This document shows, in pieces, positions 9,448 to 18,929 of a stretch of DNA of 64,000 nucleotides. Within the stretch, counting starts at the first letter, position 1. Every line of letters starts with the position of its first letter. The DNA comes from Subsaximicrobium wynnwilliamsii (GTDB lineage: Bacteria; Bacteroidota; Bacteroidia; Flavobacteriales; Flavobacteriaceae), in the NCBI RefSeq assembly GCF_007997225.1, contig NZ_VORM01000003.1, positions 279,455 through 343,454 on the forward strand, read 5' to 3'. Below the pieces are notes generated by a model. The model saw only the letters and a list, made by a program, of their open reading frames with translations. It was not told the origin of the DNA and made no database searches. A program made the position numbers and the translations under genes.

Positions 9448-11019
9448 TTAGCGTTTTTGTTTAGGGCTTTCTTCTTGAGCGTGTTCTGCTTCCGTTTGTT
9501 GCGGTTCTGGTTGTTGGAAGAGATCGATATAGGCTTTACCTAAGCTCTCAATAATATGCGATGCAATCATACTTTGATACCCTAAATTCTCAATGGCAAT
9601 ATCTGCCGATTTTCCGTGGAGATAAATCCCGAATATCGCTGCTTTCAAAGGTTCGTAACCTTGAGAGATCAAACCGGTTATAACGCCTGTGAGCACATCG
9701 CCTGTTCCTGCCGTCGCCATGCCAGGGTTGCCCGTTGTGTTGACAAAATATTTATCCTTATAAACCGTGATGCTGTTAGCGCCCTTGACAACCACAATAC
9801 AATCATATTTCTCAGAGAAGGCCTTGACCTTCTTAAGCTTATCGAAATCGCCTTTCCATTTGCCTATCAAGCGTTCCAGTTCCTTGGGATGTGGTGTCAA
9901 CACGGTTTTTGCAGGTAATGCCTCCAGCAACTCCTTATGCTTTGAAAGGATATTCAAAGCATCGGCATCAATGACCAAGGCAATTGTATTGTGCTTCAAA
10001 AACTGTTTTAGAGCATTGGTGGTTTCAGCATCAGTACCCATGCCCATACCAATCCCAATGACGCTGGGTTCAATGTCAAAAGTGATGTTGGTGATTTTAG
10101 TTTCGGTGGCATCGGTAAGCACCATGGCCTCTGGAAATGCCGTCTGTACAATTTGATAACCACATTCTGGAACAAAAGCCGTGACCATTCCTGCCCCTAT
10201 AGACAGTGCGGCACGACTGGATAAGACCACAGCACCAATTTTGCCGTGGCTACCTCCTATAATCAAGCTATGGCCATAAGTGCCTTTATGTGAGTATTTT
10301 TCACGAGGTTTATAAATGCTAAGTACCTCGTTTTTGCCAATTAGTTCTGCTGCGGTTTCTGTATTGGAAAGGTATTCGATGTCGATCCCAATATCGAGCA
10401 CTTCCCACTGCCCAATGTATTTTGCAGTTTCGGGCAAAAAAAACACCAATTTAGGCGCCTGGAAACTCAAAGTGTAATTAGCCCAAACCAGGTCATTTTC
10501 ATCTTTGGGCACTTTATCGACATTCAAACCTGAGGGGATATCTATGGCCAAGGTAAAGGCCTCACTTTTTCTAAAGTGCTGGAATAATTGTTTTACCCAA
10601 GCATCTACCGATCGGTTGAGACCAATCCCAAAGATGGCATCTATGATGATATCATCTTTATGGATTTCAGGATGGTCAGAATCCTTGTCTAGCATATGCG
10701 GCCATTTTTTTGTAGACTCCTTTATGCGATCGTAATTATTCAAAAAGTCCTTGCTGCGCGTGCTGCTATAATTTACAACATAAGTATTGACGTTATATCC
10801 ATGAGCAATTAAATGTCTCGCCACTACCAACCCATCACCTCCATTGTTACCAATGCCACAAAAAACATGAACAGGCACTTGGGCGCCCTGCATTCTCACA
10901 TTCAGCCAATTGAAAATCTGAATCCCCGCACGCTCCATCAATTCTGTGGAAGTGATATTTTGTTTTTTCGCGGTAAGTTTATCGCCCTCGTAAATTTGTT
11001 GCTTTGAAAAGATTTTCAT
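9448..11019 (-). CDS. nnr: Bifunctional NAD(P)H-hydrate repair enzyme (epimerase + ADP-dependent dehydratase)
   Basis: 523 residues, typical for the fused form. The N-terminal YjeF_N domain (about 1-215, with GNNGGDGLVVARHL near 57-70) epimerises damaged NAD(P)HX. The C-terminal ribokinase-like domain (about 235-505, with GNPGMATAGTGDVLTG near 430-445) dehydrates the S form back to NAD(P)H using ADP. This is a cytoplasmic metabolite repair function. The last 20 residues are a glutamine- and glutamate-rich extension that is probably disordered. The gene stands alone, converges with the TlpA-like gene, and diverges from thrA across about 300 bp. Confidence 0.93.
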   Translation of the reverse strand: MKIFSKQQIYEGDKLTAKKQNITSTELMERAGIQIFNWLNVRMQGAQVPVHVFCGIGNNGGDGLVVARHLIAHGYNVNTYVVNYSSTRSKDFLNNYDRIKESTKKWPHMLDKDSDHPEIHKDDIIIDAIFGIGLNRSVDAWVKQLFQHFRKSEAFTLAIDIPSGLNVDKVPKDENDLVWANYTLSFQAPKLVFFLPETAKYIGQWEVLDIGIDIEYLSNTETAAELIGKNEVLSIYKPREKYSHKGTYGHSLIIGGSHGKIGAVVLSSRAALSIGAGMVTAFVPECGYQIVQTAFPEAMVLTDATETKITNITFDIEPSVIGIGMGMGTDAETTNALKQFLKHNTIALVIDADALNILSKHKELLEALPAKTVLTPHPKELERLIGKWKGDFDKLKKVKAFSEKYDCIVVVKGANSITVYKDKYFVNTTGNPGMATAGTGDVLTGVITGLISQGYEPLKAAIFGIYLHGKSADIAIENLGYQSMIASHIIESLGKAYIDLFQQPEPQQTEAEHAQEESPKQKR

Positions 11020-11151
11020 TTCTACTATTTAAATTGGTTATGAAATCATCAATATTGTACGTTCAAGAAGTTGTAATAAAAACTAAATCAGCTTTAAACT
11101 GAAAATAACGCAAAATAGCTCGCTTAAGTTTTTTTATAATAGTAAAAATAA

Positions 11152-11159
11152 TACATTTG
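11152..11159 (+). promoter_or_regulatory. Putative -7 promoter element of the thr operon
   Basis: TACATTTG fits the Bacteroidota -7 consensus TAnnTTTG, with a T-rich stretch about 20 bases upstream as a possible -33 element. It lies about 165 bp before the thrA ATG, leaving a long leader. The leader holds a short open frame at 11170 that is not clearly rich in Thr or Ile codons. Confidence 0.5.
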
Positions 11160-11324
11160 GGAGGTTTGTCATGACAAATAGAACTAACAATTCCGAAGAA
11201 ATTTCAAAAAATGGTCTCCAAAATCGGCGGCTTTTTTTATGGGATTGCCAATTGTGGTTTACAGGCGCAATTTCCAAATCAAATCGGAAAACTCGTATTA
11301 TTCAACCGTAAAATCAATCAATAC

Positions 11325-13769
11325 ATGAACGTTTTAAAATTTGGAGGAACATCGGTAGGGTCTGCAGAGAACATCAACAAAGTCATTTCGGTTTTAGATA
11401 AATATGCCAAAGAAGATCGCTTGATCTGTGTGGTTTCAGCAGTTGGTGGCATTACCGATCGCTTGCTAAAAGCTGGAAACTTTGCCCAAGCAAAAAACGA
11501 AAACTACATTTCAGAGTTTGATGCCATAAAGCAAATCCACAGCTCTATTTTATTGGAATTGATTCCCTCTAAAAACGAGGTCATTCTAAAACAATTGGAG
11601 GCCAAACTACAACTGCTAAGAAGCTTGTTGGATGGTATCTTCCTCATTAATGAGTTATCGCCAAAAACCTCTGATAAATTAGTGAGTTTTGGAGAACTCC
11701 TCTCCTCCTACATCATTACCGAAACCATGAAAAGCCGGGGTATGGAAGCACTTCGCAAAAACAGTCAGGAGTTGATTGTTACCAATTCCAACTTTACCAA
11801 GGCCGACGTGGTTTATGAACAAACCAATACCAACATAAAAACGTATTTTGAACAAGCTACACAACGCATTACCATCATGCCCGGTTTTATTTCAAAATCG
11901 CTCACTGGAGAAATTACAACTTTAGGCAGAGGTGGCTCAGATTTTACTGCAGCCATCGCTGCTGCGGCACTCAAGGTTAACCGATTGGAAATTTGGACCG
12001 ATGTAAGTGGCATGTTCACCGCCAATCCTAAATTGGTCAAACAAGCCTATCCCATTGAAAGCCTGTCTTACCAAGAAGCGATGGAATTATCCCATTTTGG
12101 TGCTAAAGTACTGTATCCGCCAACCGTGCAACCGGTTTTGAAACTCAACATTCCCATTCATATTAAAAACACACAGCATCCTGAAGCTGCCGGCACCACC
12201 ATTTCCAATGATGCCGGCAAGTCCACAAGTCCGGTTAAAGGGATTTCCAACATCAATAATGTGGCCTTACTTACCCTGCAAGGAAATGGGATGGTTGGCA
12301 TTCCCGGATTTTCAAAACGCTTGTTTGAAACCTTGGCGCAAGAAAGAATCAATGTGATTTTTATAACCCAAGCCTCTTCAGAACACTCCATTTGCTTCGG
12401 AATCGATGATAAGGATGGCGTTTTGGCTAAAGCGGCGATCGATTTTACCTTTGAGAATGAAATCTCCCTGAATAAAATTGATCCAATAATTATGGAATCA
12501 CAGCTTTCCATCATAGCTTTGGTGGGCGACCGCATGAAGAGCCATCAAGGGATAAGCGGAAAAATGTTCAGTACCCTCGGAAAAAATAATATTAACATTA
12601 GAGCGATTGCGCAAGGTGCTTCTGAAAGGAACATCTCTGCGGTCATTGCCGAAAAAGACGTCAAAAAAGCTTTGAACACACTACACGAACGATTTTTTGA
12701 AACCGAAACCAAACAGCTCAACGTCTTTATCACTGGCGTTGGGAATGTAGGTCAAAAATTGGTGGCACAAATTGCACAGCAAAAATCTTATTTAAAGGAA
12801 CATTTAAAAACCAGAATGAAGGTGGTTGGCCTCTCCAATTCCAGAACCATGGTTTTTGATGAAACTGGCCTCGATCTTAAAAATTGGAAAGACCAATTGG
12901 CCAATGGTGAGACAGCCTCATTGGAAGGCTTTCTGGACCGTGCCAAAGACTTTAACCTTCGCAACAGTATTTTTGTGGATGTGACTGCCAATGATGCCAT
13001 TCCTAAACTGTACCCAGCCTACCTAAAGCAAAACATTGCAGTGGTGGCCTGTAATAAAATCGCCTGTTCCAGTGATTTTGAAAATTACAGGGAGCTCAAG
13101 GATTTATCGCGCAAATACAACGCCCCTTACTTATTTGAAACCAATGTTGGTGCCGGTTTACCGGTAATTGACACCTTAAATAATCTCATTGCTTCGGGTG
13201 ATAGGATCACTTCCATCCAAGCGGTTTTATCGGGAAGTCTCAATTTTGTGTTCAACCATTTTGACGATAGCACCAAATTTCATGATGTTGTGAAACAAGC
13301 GCAAAAGGAAGGCTATACAGAACCAGATCCAAGAATCGATTTGAGCGGTGTGGATGTAGCGCGTAAAATTCTCATTTTAGCTAGGGAAAGCGGTACAAAA
13401 ATGAATCTTGAGGATATTGAAAACGATGCTTTTTTGACGAAGAACAACTTGGAAAGTGACTCGGTAGACGCATTTTATGAGACCCTGATCGAAGACGAAG
13501 CGCATTTTCAAAAGCTCTATGCTTCTGCGAAGGCGAATGACTCGCAACTCAAATACGTGGCAGAGTTCAATGAAGGCAAGGCCAAAGTGGGTTTGAAGGA
13601 AATTCCGCGAGGCCATCCCTTTTACAATTTGGAAGGCAAAGACAATATTGTCATGTTTTACAGCTTGCGCTACCCTGAACAACCCATGATTATCAAAGGT
13701 GCAGGCGCTGGGGCCGACGTGACGGCTTCCGGACTCTTTGCCGATATTATTAGGGCTGGGAATAGGTGA
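11325..13769 (+). CDS. thrA: Bifunctional aspartokinase / homoserine dehydrogenase
   Basis: 814 residues from the ATG at 11325. I chose this start because MNVLKFGGTSVGS is the canonical aspartokinase N-terminus and the 38 codons upstream look like leader. The aspartokinase domain spans about 1-290, two ACT-type regulatory domains about 300-445, the NAD(P)-binding part of homoserine dehydrogenase starts at FITGVGNVGQ (about 465), and the catalytic part starts near NVGAGLPVIDT (about 605). It catalyses the first and third steps from aspartate to threonine and methionine. The ACT domains predict threonine feedback inhibition. It is the first gene of thrA-thrB-thrC and ends 155 bp before thrB. 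Confidence 0.95.
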   Translation: MNVLKFGGTSVGSAENINKVISVLDKYAKEDRLICVVSAVGGITDRLLKAGNFAQAKNENYISEFDAIKQIHSSILLELIPSKNEVILKQLEAKLQLLRSLLDGIFLINELSPKTSDKLVSFGELLSSYIITETMKSRGMEALRKNSQELIVTNSNFTKADVVYEQTNTNIKTYFEQATQRITIMPGFISKSLTGEITTLGRGGSDFTAAIAAAALKVNRLEIWTDVSGMFTANPKLVKQAYPIESLSYQEAMELSHFGAKVLYPPTVQPVLKLNIPIHIKNTQHPEAAGTTISNDAGKSTSPVKGISNINNVALLTLQGNGMVGIPGFSKRLFETLAQERINVIFITQASSEHSICFGIDDKDGVLAKAAIDFTFENEISLNKIDPIIMESQLSIIALVGDRMKSHQGISGKMFSTLGKNNINIRAIAQGASERNISAVIAEKDVKKALNTLHERFFETETKQLNVFITGVGNVGQKLVAQIAQQKSYLKEHLKTRMKVVGLSNSRTMVFDETGLDLKNWKDQLANGETASLEGFLDRAKDFNLRNSIFVDVTANDAIPKLYPAYLKQNIAVVACNKIACSSDFENYRELKDLSRKYNAPYLFETNVGAGLPVIDTLNNLIASGDRITSIQAVLSGSLNFVFNHFDDSTKFHDVVKQAQKEGYTEPDPRIDLSGVDVARKILILARESGTKMNLEDIENDAFLTKNNLESDSVDAFYETLIEDEAHFQKLYASAKANDSQLKYVAEFNEGKAKVGLKEIPRGHPFYNLEGKDNIVMFYSLRYPEQPMIIKGAGAGADVTASGLFADIIRAGNR

Positions 13770-13924
13770 TTTTCAGTGTTCAGTCGCGGTTTTCTGTCGC
13801 AGTTCTTAAAATAATCGCAGTCGGTGTTTTCAGCTTAGCTCAGATAAAAAAACCAATTGTAATGGCCCTATTCAAAACTAGCTCTGAAAATCACAGCATT
13901 TCAAATTCAAATTCAACTTAGGCC

Positions 13925-14854
13925 GTGCAACACAACAATATAAAAATTTTCTCCCCAGCAACGGTCGCCAATGTGTCCTGCGGATTTGATGTGCTCGGAT
14001 TCTGTTTGGAATCGATTGGTGATGAGATGGTCATTAGAAAAACGGATGAAAAAGGCATTCGCATCACAAAAATCGAAGGTTTTGATTTGCCATTTGAAGC
14101 CGAAAAAAATGTCGCTGGCGTTTCTGCTTTGGCTTTGATGGAAGCTGCAAAACCCAATTGCGGCTTCGAAATCGAGATCTACAAAAACATAAAACCAGGA
14201 AGTGGCGTTGGCAGTAGCTCGGCAAGTGCCGTAGGCAGTGTTTTTGGTATCAACGAACTCTTGGGAAGACCTTTTGACAAAACACAACTAACCAATTTCG
14301 CGATGAAAGGCGAGGCTTTGGCCAGCCAATGTGAACATGCCGATAATATCGCACCTGCCATTTTTGGTGGCTTTACCCTGGTCAAATCTGTGACACCCTT
14401 AGAGGTTTTGCAATTGCCAACACCTGCCAATTTGTTTGCGGTCATCATCCACCCACAAATTGAAATCAAGACCTCAGAGGCCCGTTCTATTTTACCCAAA
14501 CAAATTGATTTGCAAAAAGCAATTACCCAATGGTCCAACGTGGGGAGTTTGGTGCACGCCTTACACACCAGTGACTATGGCCTGTTGAGCCGCTCACTTA
14601 GCGATGTGGTGGTAGAACCTTATAGAAAACAACTCATCCCACACTTCGATGACCTACGAGAATCTGCGCTCAAAAATGGCGCTTTAGGCTGTGGCATTTC
14701 TGGTTCTGGCCCTTCAGTTTTCAGTTTATGCCACGGAAGGGAGACTGCTAAAAACGTAGCCAGAGCAATCAAGACGCTGTTTTCTAAAACCGATATTCCT
14801 TTTGAGATGTACTTGTCACGAATCAATACGGAAGGGATTAAAGTGATTGGGTAG
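13925..14854 (+). CDS. thrB: Homoserine kinase
   Basis: 309 residues with a GTG start. It is a GHMP-kinase family enzyme that phosphorylates homoserine to O-phosphohomoserine. The ATP-binding motif lies near residues 89-105 (PGSGVGSSSASAVG) and the C-terminal GHMP motif is GCGISGSGPSVFSL. The N-terminus begins with the family-typical SPATVANVSCGFDVLG. It is the second gene of the thr operon. The 155-bp spacer before it carries irregular CAGT/TCGC-rich sequence, and 11 bases after its stop a heptanucleotide array begins, so the transcript to thrC has to cross a repetitive insertion. Confidence 0.95.
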   Translation: MQHNNIKIFSPATVANVSCGFDVLGFCLESIGDEMVIRKTDEKGIRITKIEGFDLPFEAEKNVAGVSALALMEAAKPNCGFEIEIYKNIKPGSGVGSSSASAVGSVFGINELLGRPFDKTQLTNFAMKGEALASQCEHADNIAPAIFGGFTLVKSVTPLEVLQLPTPANLFAVIIHPQIEIKTSEARSILPKQIDLQKAITQWSNVGSLVHALHTSDYGLLSRSLSDVVVEPYRKQLIPHFDDLRESALKNGALGCGISGSGPSVFSLCHGRETAKNVARAIKTLFSKTDIPFEMYLSRINTEGIKVIG

Positions 14855-14864
14855 AGGGAGAAGG

Positions 14865-15046
14865 ACGGAAGACGGAAGACGGGAGACGATTGAAGGGAGA
14901 CGGGAGACAGGAGACGGGAGACGGGAGACGATTGAAGGGAGACGGGAGACAGGAGACGGGAGACGGGAGACGGAAGACGGAAGACAGGAGACGAAAGACG
15001 GGAGACTGGAAACTGGAGACTGGAGACTGGAGACTGGAGACTGGAA
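14865..15046 (+). repeat. Heptanucleotide tandem array, 26 units
   Basis: The 182 bp divide exactly into 26 units of 7 bp with no slip of phase. Main units are ACGGGAG, ACGGAAG and ACAGGAG on the left and ACTGGAG on the right. Units 4-9 and 10-15 are identical, so a 42-bp block has been duplicated. All frames through the array on the plus strand are biased purine-rich, and one frame stays open into the four-helix-bundle gene. It lies between thrB and that gene. Confidence 0.97.
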
Positions 15047-15050
15047 ATTA

Positions 15051-15425
15051 ATGACAAAAACACAAACCATGGAACAGTTTAAATTTGAAAAACTAATTAT
15101 TTGGCAAAAAGCAATGGATCTGGGAGAAGACATTGATAAAATGGCCGATGCCTTTCCATTAAAAGAAAAATTCAATTTGACTTCTCAAATTAGACGGGCT
15201 TCAGATTCCATCGCCCTTAACATTTCAGAAGGCTCCATAGGTCAGTCCAACCCAGAGCAATTTAAATTTATGGGCTATTCCATTAGAAGTTTGGCTGAGG
15301 TTGTCACTTGTCTTTTCAAAGCTAAACGCAGACTTTATATAACCGATGAACAATTTCAACCCTATTATTTGCAAGCGCATACACTAATGAATATGATGAT
15401 TGCCTTCAGAAATAACCTTAAATAA
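15051..15425 (+). CDS. Four-helix-bundle protein (23S rRNA IVP / Avd-like family)
   Basis: 124 residues from ATG 15051; a second ATG at 15069 is also possible. Signatures of the family are FEKLIIWQKAMDL near the start, FNLTSQIRRASDSIALNISEGS in the middle, and a helical C-terminus with TCLFKAKRR. Members form four-helix bundles and were first found in intervening sequences of 23S rRNA genes; the diversity-generating-retroelement accessory protein Avd has the same fold. The function of free-standing members is not known to me. The open frame continues upstream without a stop through the heptad array to a TTG at 14847, which would add a seven-residue repeat; I consider that unlikely. It sits between thrB and thrC, where it has no metabolic link, and is flanked by inverted heptad repeats. 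Confidence 0.88.
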   Translation: MTKTQTMEQFKFEKLIIWQKAMDLGEDIDKMADAFPLKEKFNLTSQIRRASDSIALNISEGSIGQSNPEQFKFMGYSIRSLAEVVTCLFKAKRRLYITDEQFQPYYLQAHTLMNMMIAFRNNLK

Positions 15426-15450
15426 ATTCCGACTATGAATACCGCCAGTA

Positions 15451-15471
15451 CTTCGGTCTTCTGTCTTCGGT
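15451..15471 (-). repeat. Short inverted heptad array downstream of the four-helix-bundle gene
   Basis: Three 7-bp units, CTTCGGT, CTTCTGT and CTTCGGT, lie just before thrC. On the other strand they read ACCGAAG and ACAGAAG, the same class as the array at 14865-15046. The four-helix-bundle gene is therefore bracketed by heptads in inverted orientation. Confidence 0.8.
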
Positions 15472-15481
15472 ATCTTTTACC

Positions 15482-16789
15482 ATGAACTATTACAGCTTAA
15501 ACAAAAAAGCCCCACACACGTCATTCAAAAATGCAGTCGTAAAAGGCTTGGCACCCGATAGAGGCTTGTATTTTCCTGAGCACATCCCTGCGCTTCCAGC
15601 CTCGTTTTTCGAGACTATAGATGATAAATCCTATTCTGAAATCGCTTTTGAAGCCATCAAGCAATTTGTGACGCCCGATATTCCTGAGCCAATTTTGAAA
15701 ACCATTATTGAAGAGACCCTATCTTTTGAGTTTCCCATTGTGCGTTTGAACGAACATATTTCGACTTTAGAATTGTTTCATGGCCCCACCATGGCGTTCA
15801 AGGATGTTGGCGCCCGCTTTATGGCGCGCTGTCTAGGCTATTTCAATCGAAACAATACGGAAGAGGTTACGGTTTTGGTGGCAACCTCTGGTGATACTGG
15901 CGGTGCTGTGGCCAACGGATTTTTAGGTGTGAAGGGAGTGCATGTCGTGATTTTGTATCCTTCTGGGAAAGTGAGCAATATTCAAGAAAAACAACTAACC
16001 ACACTTGGCCAAAACATTACAGCTTTGGAAGTGGATGGTGTTTTTGACGATTGTCAGGATATGGTAAAACAAGCCTTTCTAGATCCCGAATTGACCGATA
16101 AAATGCAGCTCACTTCTGCCAACTCCATCAATGTGGCGCGTTGGCTTCCGCAGTTGTTCTATTTCATGTTCGCCTATAAACAATTGCACAAAAAACATGA
16201 AGACCTGGTGTTTTCAATCCCTAGCGGAAACTTCGGAAACATCTGCGCAGGCATGATGGCGCAACAGCTAGGACTGCCCATAAAACATTTTATCGCCTCC
16301 AATAATGCCAACAACGTGGTTACCGAGTATTTGACCACGCAGCTTTACAATCCGAAACCTTCCGTGGCCACAGTAAGCAATGCGATGGACGTTGGAAACC
16401 CGAGTAATTTCATCCGAATCCAGGAAATTTATAAGAATGATTTTGAGGAGTTGAAACGCAATTTGTCCAGCTATAGTTATTCTGACGACGCCACGAAAGC
16501 TGCACTTTTGGAAATTTACAAGCAATTTAATTACATTGCCGACCCTCACGGCGCCGTGGGCTATTTGGGCTGTAAGGATTATTTAAAAGACCATCCCGAT
16601 GCGCATTGTGTGTTTTTGGAAACCGCACATCCCACAAAATTCTTGGATACGGTGGAAGCGGTCATCGATAAAAAAGTGGATTTGCCAGCCCAAATCAAAG
16701 CAGTGATTGACAAGAAAAAAATCGCGACCAAAATTTCAAGTTATGAAGATTTGAAAAGATTTTTGTTAGCGGAACAAAAGCAGGACTAA
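15482..16789 (+). CDS. thrC: Threonine synthase
   Basis: 435 residues, full length. It is a PLP-dependent beta/gamma-replacement enzyme converting O-phosphohomoserine to threonine. The PLP-binding lysine is Lys107 in HGPTMAFKDVGARF, and the phosphate-binding region GDTGGAVANGF follows. It is the last gene of the thr operon, separated from thrB by about 630 bp that hold the heptad array and the four-helix-bundle gene. Directly after its stop a 1.3-kb composite repeat begins. Confidence 0.95.
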   Translation: MNYYSLNKKAPHTSFKNAVVKGLAPDRGLYFPEHIPALPASFFETIDDKSYSEIAFEAIKQFVTPDIPEPILKTIIEETLSFEFPIVRLNEHISTLELFHGPTMAFKDVGARFMARCLGYFNRNNTEEVTVLVATSGDTGGAVANGFLGVKGVHVVILYPSGKVSNIQEKQLTTLGQNITALEVDGVFDDCQDMVKQAFLDPELTDKMQLTSANSINVARWLPQLFYFMFAYKQLHKKHEDLVFSIPSGNFGNICAGMMAQQLGLPIKHFIASNNANNVVTEYLTTQLYNPKPSVATVSNAMDVGNPSNFIRIQEIYKNDFEELKRNLSSYSYSDDATKAALLEIYKQFNYIADPHGAVGYLGCKDYLKDHPDAHCVFLETAHPTKFLDTVEAVIDKKVDLPAQIKAVIDKKKIATKISSYEDLKRFLLAEQKQD

Positions 16790-16798
16790 ACCACCATT

Positions 16799-18128
16799 AA
16801 AAAACAGCGAAAATCAGCCCAATCAGCGTCATCTGCGTTCTAAAACAAGAACACGACTCTAAAATATCGAATACCGAATGTTGAATATCGAATCTTGAAG
16901 TTTTGATGCTAACTTCGATTTGAAGACAGAACTTACCCAGAATTTAGAGAACAGCGAAAATCAGCTCAATCAGTGTCATCTGCGTTCCAACACTGAACTA
17001 AAGCAGGACTATATCAGATTTAAAAAACAGCGAAAATCAGCTCAATCTGTGTCATCTGCGTTCCAACACTGAACTAAAGCAGGACTAAACCAGATTTAAA
17101 AAACAGCGAAAATCAGCTCAATCTGTGTCATCTGCGTTCCAACACTGAACTAAAGCAGGACTAAACCAGATTTAAAAAACAGCGAAAATCAGCCCAATCA
17201 GCGTCATCTGCGTTCTAAAACAAGAACACGACTCTAAAATAGCGAATACCGAACGCTGAATATCGAATCTTGAAGTTTTGATGCTAACTTCGATTTGAAG
17301 ACAGAACTTACCCAGAATTTAGAGAACAGCGAAAATCAGCTCAATCAGTGTCATCTGCGTTCCAACACTGAACTAAAGCAGGACTAAACCAGATTTAAAA
17401 ACAGCGAAAATCAGCCCAATCAGTGTCATCTGCGTTCCAGAACAAGAACACGACTCTAAAATATCGAATACCGAACGCTGAATATCGAATCTTTAAGTTT
17501 TGATGCTTGCTTCGATTTGACTACTGAACTAAAACAGAACTGACCAAGAATTTAAAAAACAGCGAAAATCAGCTCAATCAGTGTCATCTGCGTTCCAATA
17601 CAAGAACACGTCTCTAAAATATCGAATAGCGAACGCTGAATATCGAATCTTGAAGTTTTGATGCTTGCTTCGATTTGACTACTGAACTAAAACAGAACTG
17701 ACCAAGAATTTAAAAAACAGCGAAAATCAGCTCAATCAGTGTCATCTGCGTTCTAAAACAAGAACATTTCTCTAAAATATCGAATAGCGAATGTTGAATA
17801 TCGAATCTTGAAGTTTTGATGCTAGCTTCGATTTGAAGATAGAACTTACCCAGAATTTAGAGAACAGCGAAAATCAGCTCAATCTGTGTCATCTGCGTTC
17901 CAACACAAGAACACGTCCCTAAAATATCGAATAGCGAACGCTGAATATAGAATTTTGAAGTTTTAATGCTAACTTCGATTTGAAGACAGAACTTACCCGG
18001 AATTTAGAGAACAGCGAAAATCAGCCCAATCAGTGTCATCTGCGTTCCAACACAAGAACACGTCCCTAAAATATCGAATAGCGAATGTTGAATATCGAAT
18101 CTTGAAGTTTTGATGCTTGCTTCGATTT
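16799..18128. repeat. Composite tandem repeat region with two interleaved modules
   Basis: Module A begins AACAGCGAAAATCAGC and ends TCATCTGCGTTC; it starts at 16803, 16950, 17026, 17102, 17178, 17325, 17400, 17558, 17716, 17863 and 18010. Module B is built of seven-base units such as AATATCG and AATCTTG and starts near 16862, 17238, 17459, 17617, 17775, 17922 and 18069. A copy with A only has a period of 75-76 bp; a copy with A and B has 147 or 158 bp. The pattern of spacings (147, 76, 76, 76, 147, 75, 158, 158, 147, 147) shows growth by unequal recombination. No gene is supported inside. Confidence 0.95.
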
Positions 18129-18175
18129 GGACATAAAGCGCTAAAAAGGGTTTTATAAAACAGCAATTTCCGAAG

Positions 18176-18230
18176 AAAAAAAATGCGCAATCGAAAATTT
18201 ACCCTTGAGATAACTCATTCCGATTGCGCA
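18176..18230 (-). terminator. Intrinsic terminator of the NAD(P)-binding protein gene
   Basis: TGCGCAATCG (18184-18193) and CGATTGCGCA (18221-18230) are perfect inverted repeats of 10 bp with a 27-base loop. On the minus strand the stem runs directly into eight T residues. It lies about 60 bp downstream of the minus-strand gene that ends at 18288 and next to the composite repeat. Confidence 0.85.
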
Positions 18231-18287
18231 CGCTTTAATTTTATAACCGGCTCGTATTTGATCAACCAGTCGTTGGCATTTCAAAAT

Positions 18288-18929
18288 TTAAGACTTCACT
18301 TCAGAAAGCGTATCCATTGCTTTCCCAATTAAAGTATCGCCTTCTAAGATTTCAAAAGTCGCTTTATTGGCGGTGTCGTCATTTAACGATCGCACCAAAG
18401 TCTGCGCCACGTCTGCCCTACTTATTTCGCCGCGTTTGTTTAGCTTTTCTTTAAGTTGAATATGATCTGTTGCTTTGTTGTTGGTCAAGCTTCCAGGTCT
18501 TACAATGGCATAATTCAAACCGCTTTGTTTTAAGTACTCATCGGCATTGTGTTTGGCCTTTAAATAATCTTGCAATTCTTCAGCTTTTTCGGGTGCATCT
18601 GCTCCCATAGAACTCAGCATCACAAATTTCTTGACGTTCGCCTGCTTAGAGGCATCGACCAATCGTTTGGCACCTTCTTGGTCTACTTCAATAACTTTCT
18701 TTCCGCCAGAACCTGCCGCAAAAACTACCTTATCGATGTCTATGACAGCATGAGCCAAATCCTTTTCAAGATCGGCCAATACGGTTGCTACGCCTTCATT
18801 TTCAAATTGTTTGACTTGATCCTCAGTTCTTACCATAGCCACAGGCTTAAAATACTGTGACTGTTTCAAAAGATTTACTATTTGTTTTCCCGTGGTGCCA
18901 TGTGCACCTGCAATTAATACATTTTCCAT
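18288..18929 (-). CDS. Atypical SDR / NmrA-like NAD(P)-binding protein
   Basis: 213 residues. The N-terminal nucleotide-binding loop is VLIAGAHGTTGKQIV (about 4-18), which fits the TGxxGxxG pattern of atypical short-chain dehydrogenases (YwnB/SDR_a5 type). FVMLSSMGAD (about 103-112) and AIVRPGSLTN (about 142-151) are further family marks. The classical YxxxK catalytic pair is replaced by a YLKAKH segment, as in related proteins. It is soluble with no signal peptide. Substrate unknown; many such proteins are redox sensors or flavin/NADPH reductases. It is a single gene, divergent from the DUF6249 gene. Confidence 0.85.
   Translation of the reverse strand: MENVLIAGAHGTTGKQIVNLLKQSQYFKPVAMVRTEDQVKQFENEGVATVLADLEKDLAHAVIDIDKVVFAAGSGGKKVIEVDQEGAKRLVDASKQANVKKFVMLSSMGADAPEKAEELQDYLKAKHNADEYLKQSGLNYAIVRPGSLTNNKATDHIQLKEKLNKRGEISRADVAQTLVRSLNDDTANKATFEILEGDTLIGKAMDTLSEVKS

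Noticed and set aside
11170..11310. Threonine attenuator leader peptide before thrA
   Set aside because: A short frame starts at ATG 11170, but Thr and Ile codons are scattered, not clustered, and I see no clear terminator/antiterminator pair.
14847..15050. N-terminal extension of the four-helix-bundle protein through the heptad array
   Set aside because: The frame is open only because the purine-rich array lacks stop codons. The start would be TTG overlapping the thrB stop, and family members begin near the ATG at 15051 or 15069.
16799..18128. CRISPR array
   Set aside because: The repeated modules are 40-60 bp and more, what lies between them is repeated too, and no cas gene is in the window. 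The plan is tandem duplication, not repeat and unique spacer.
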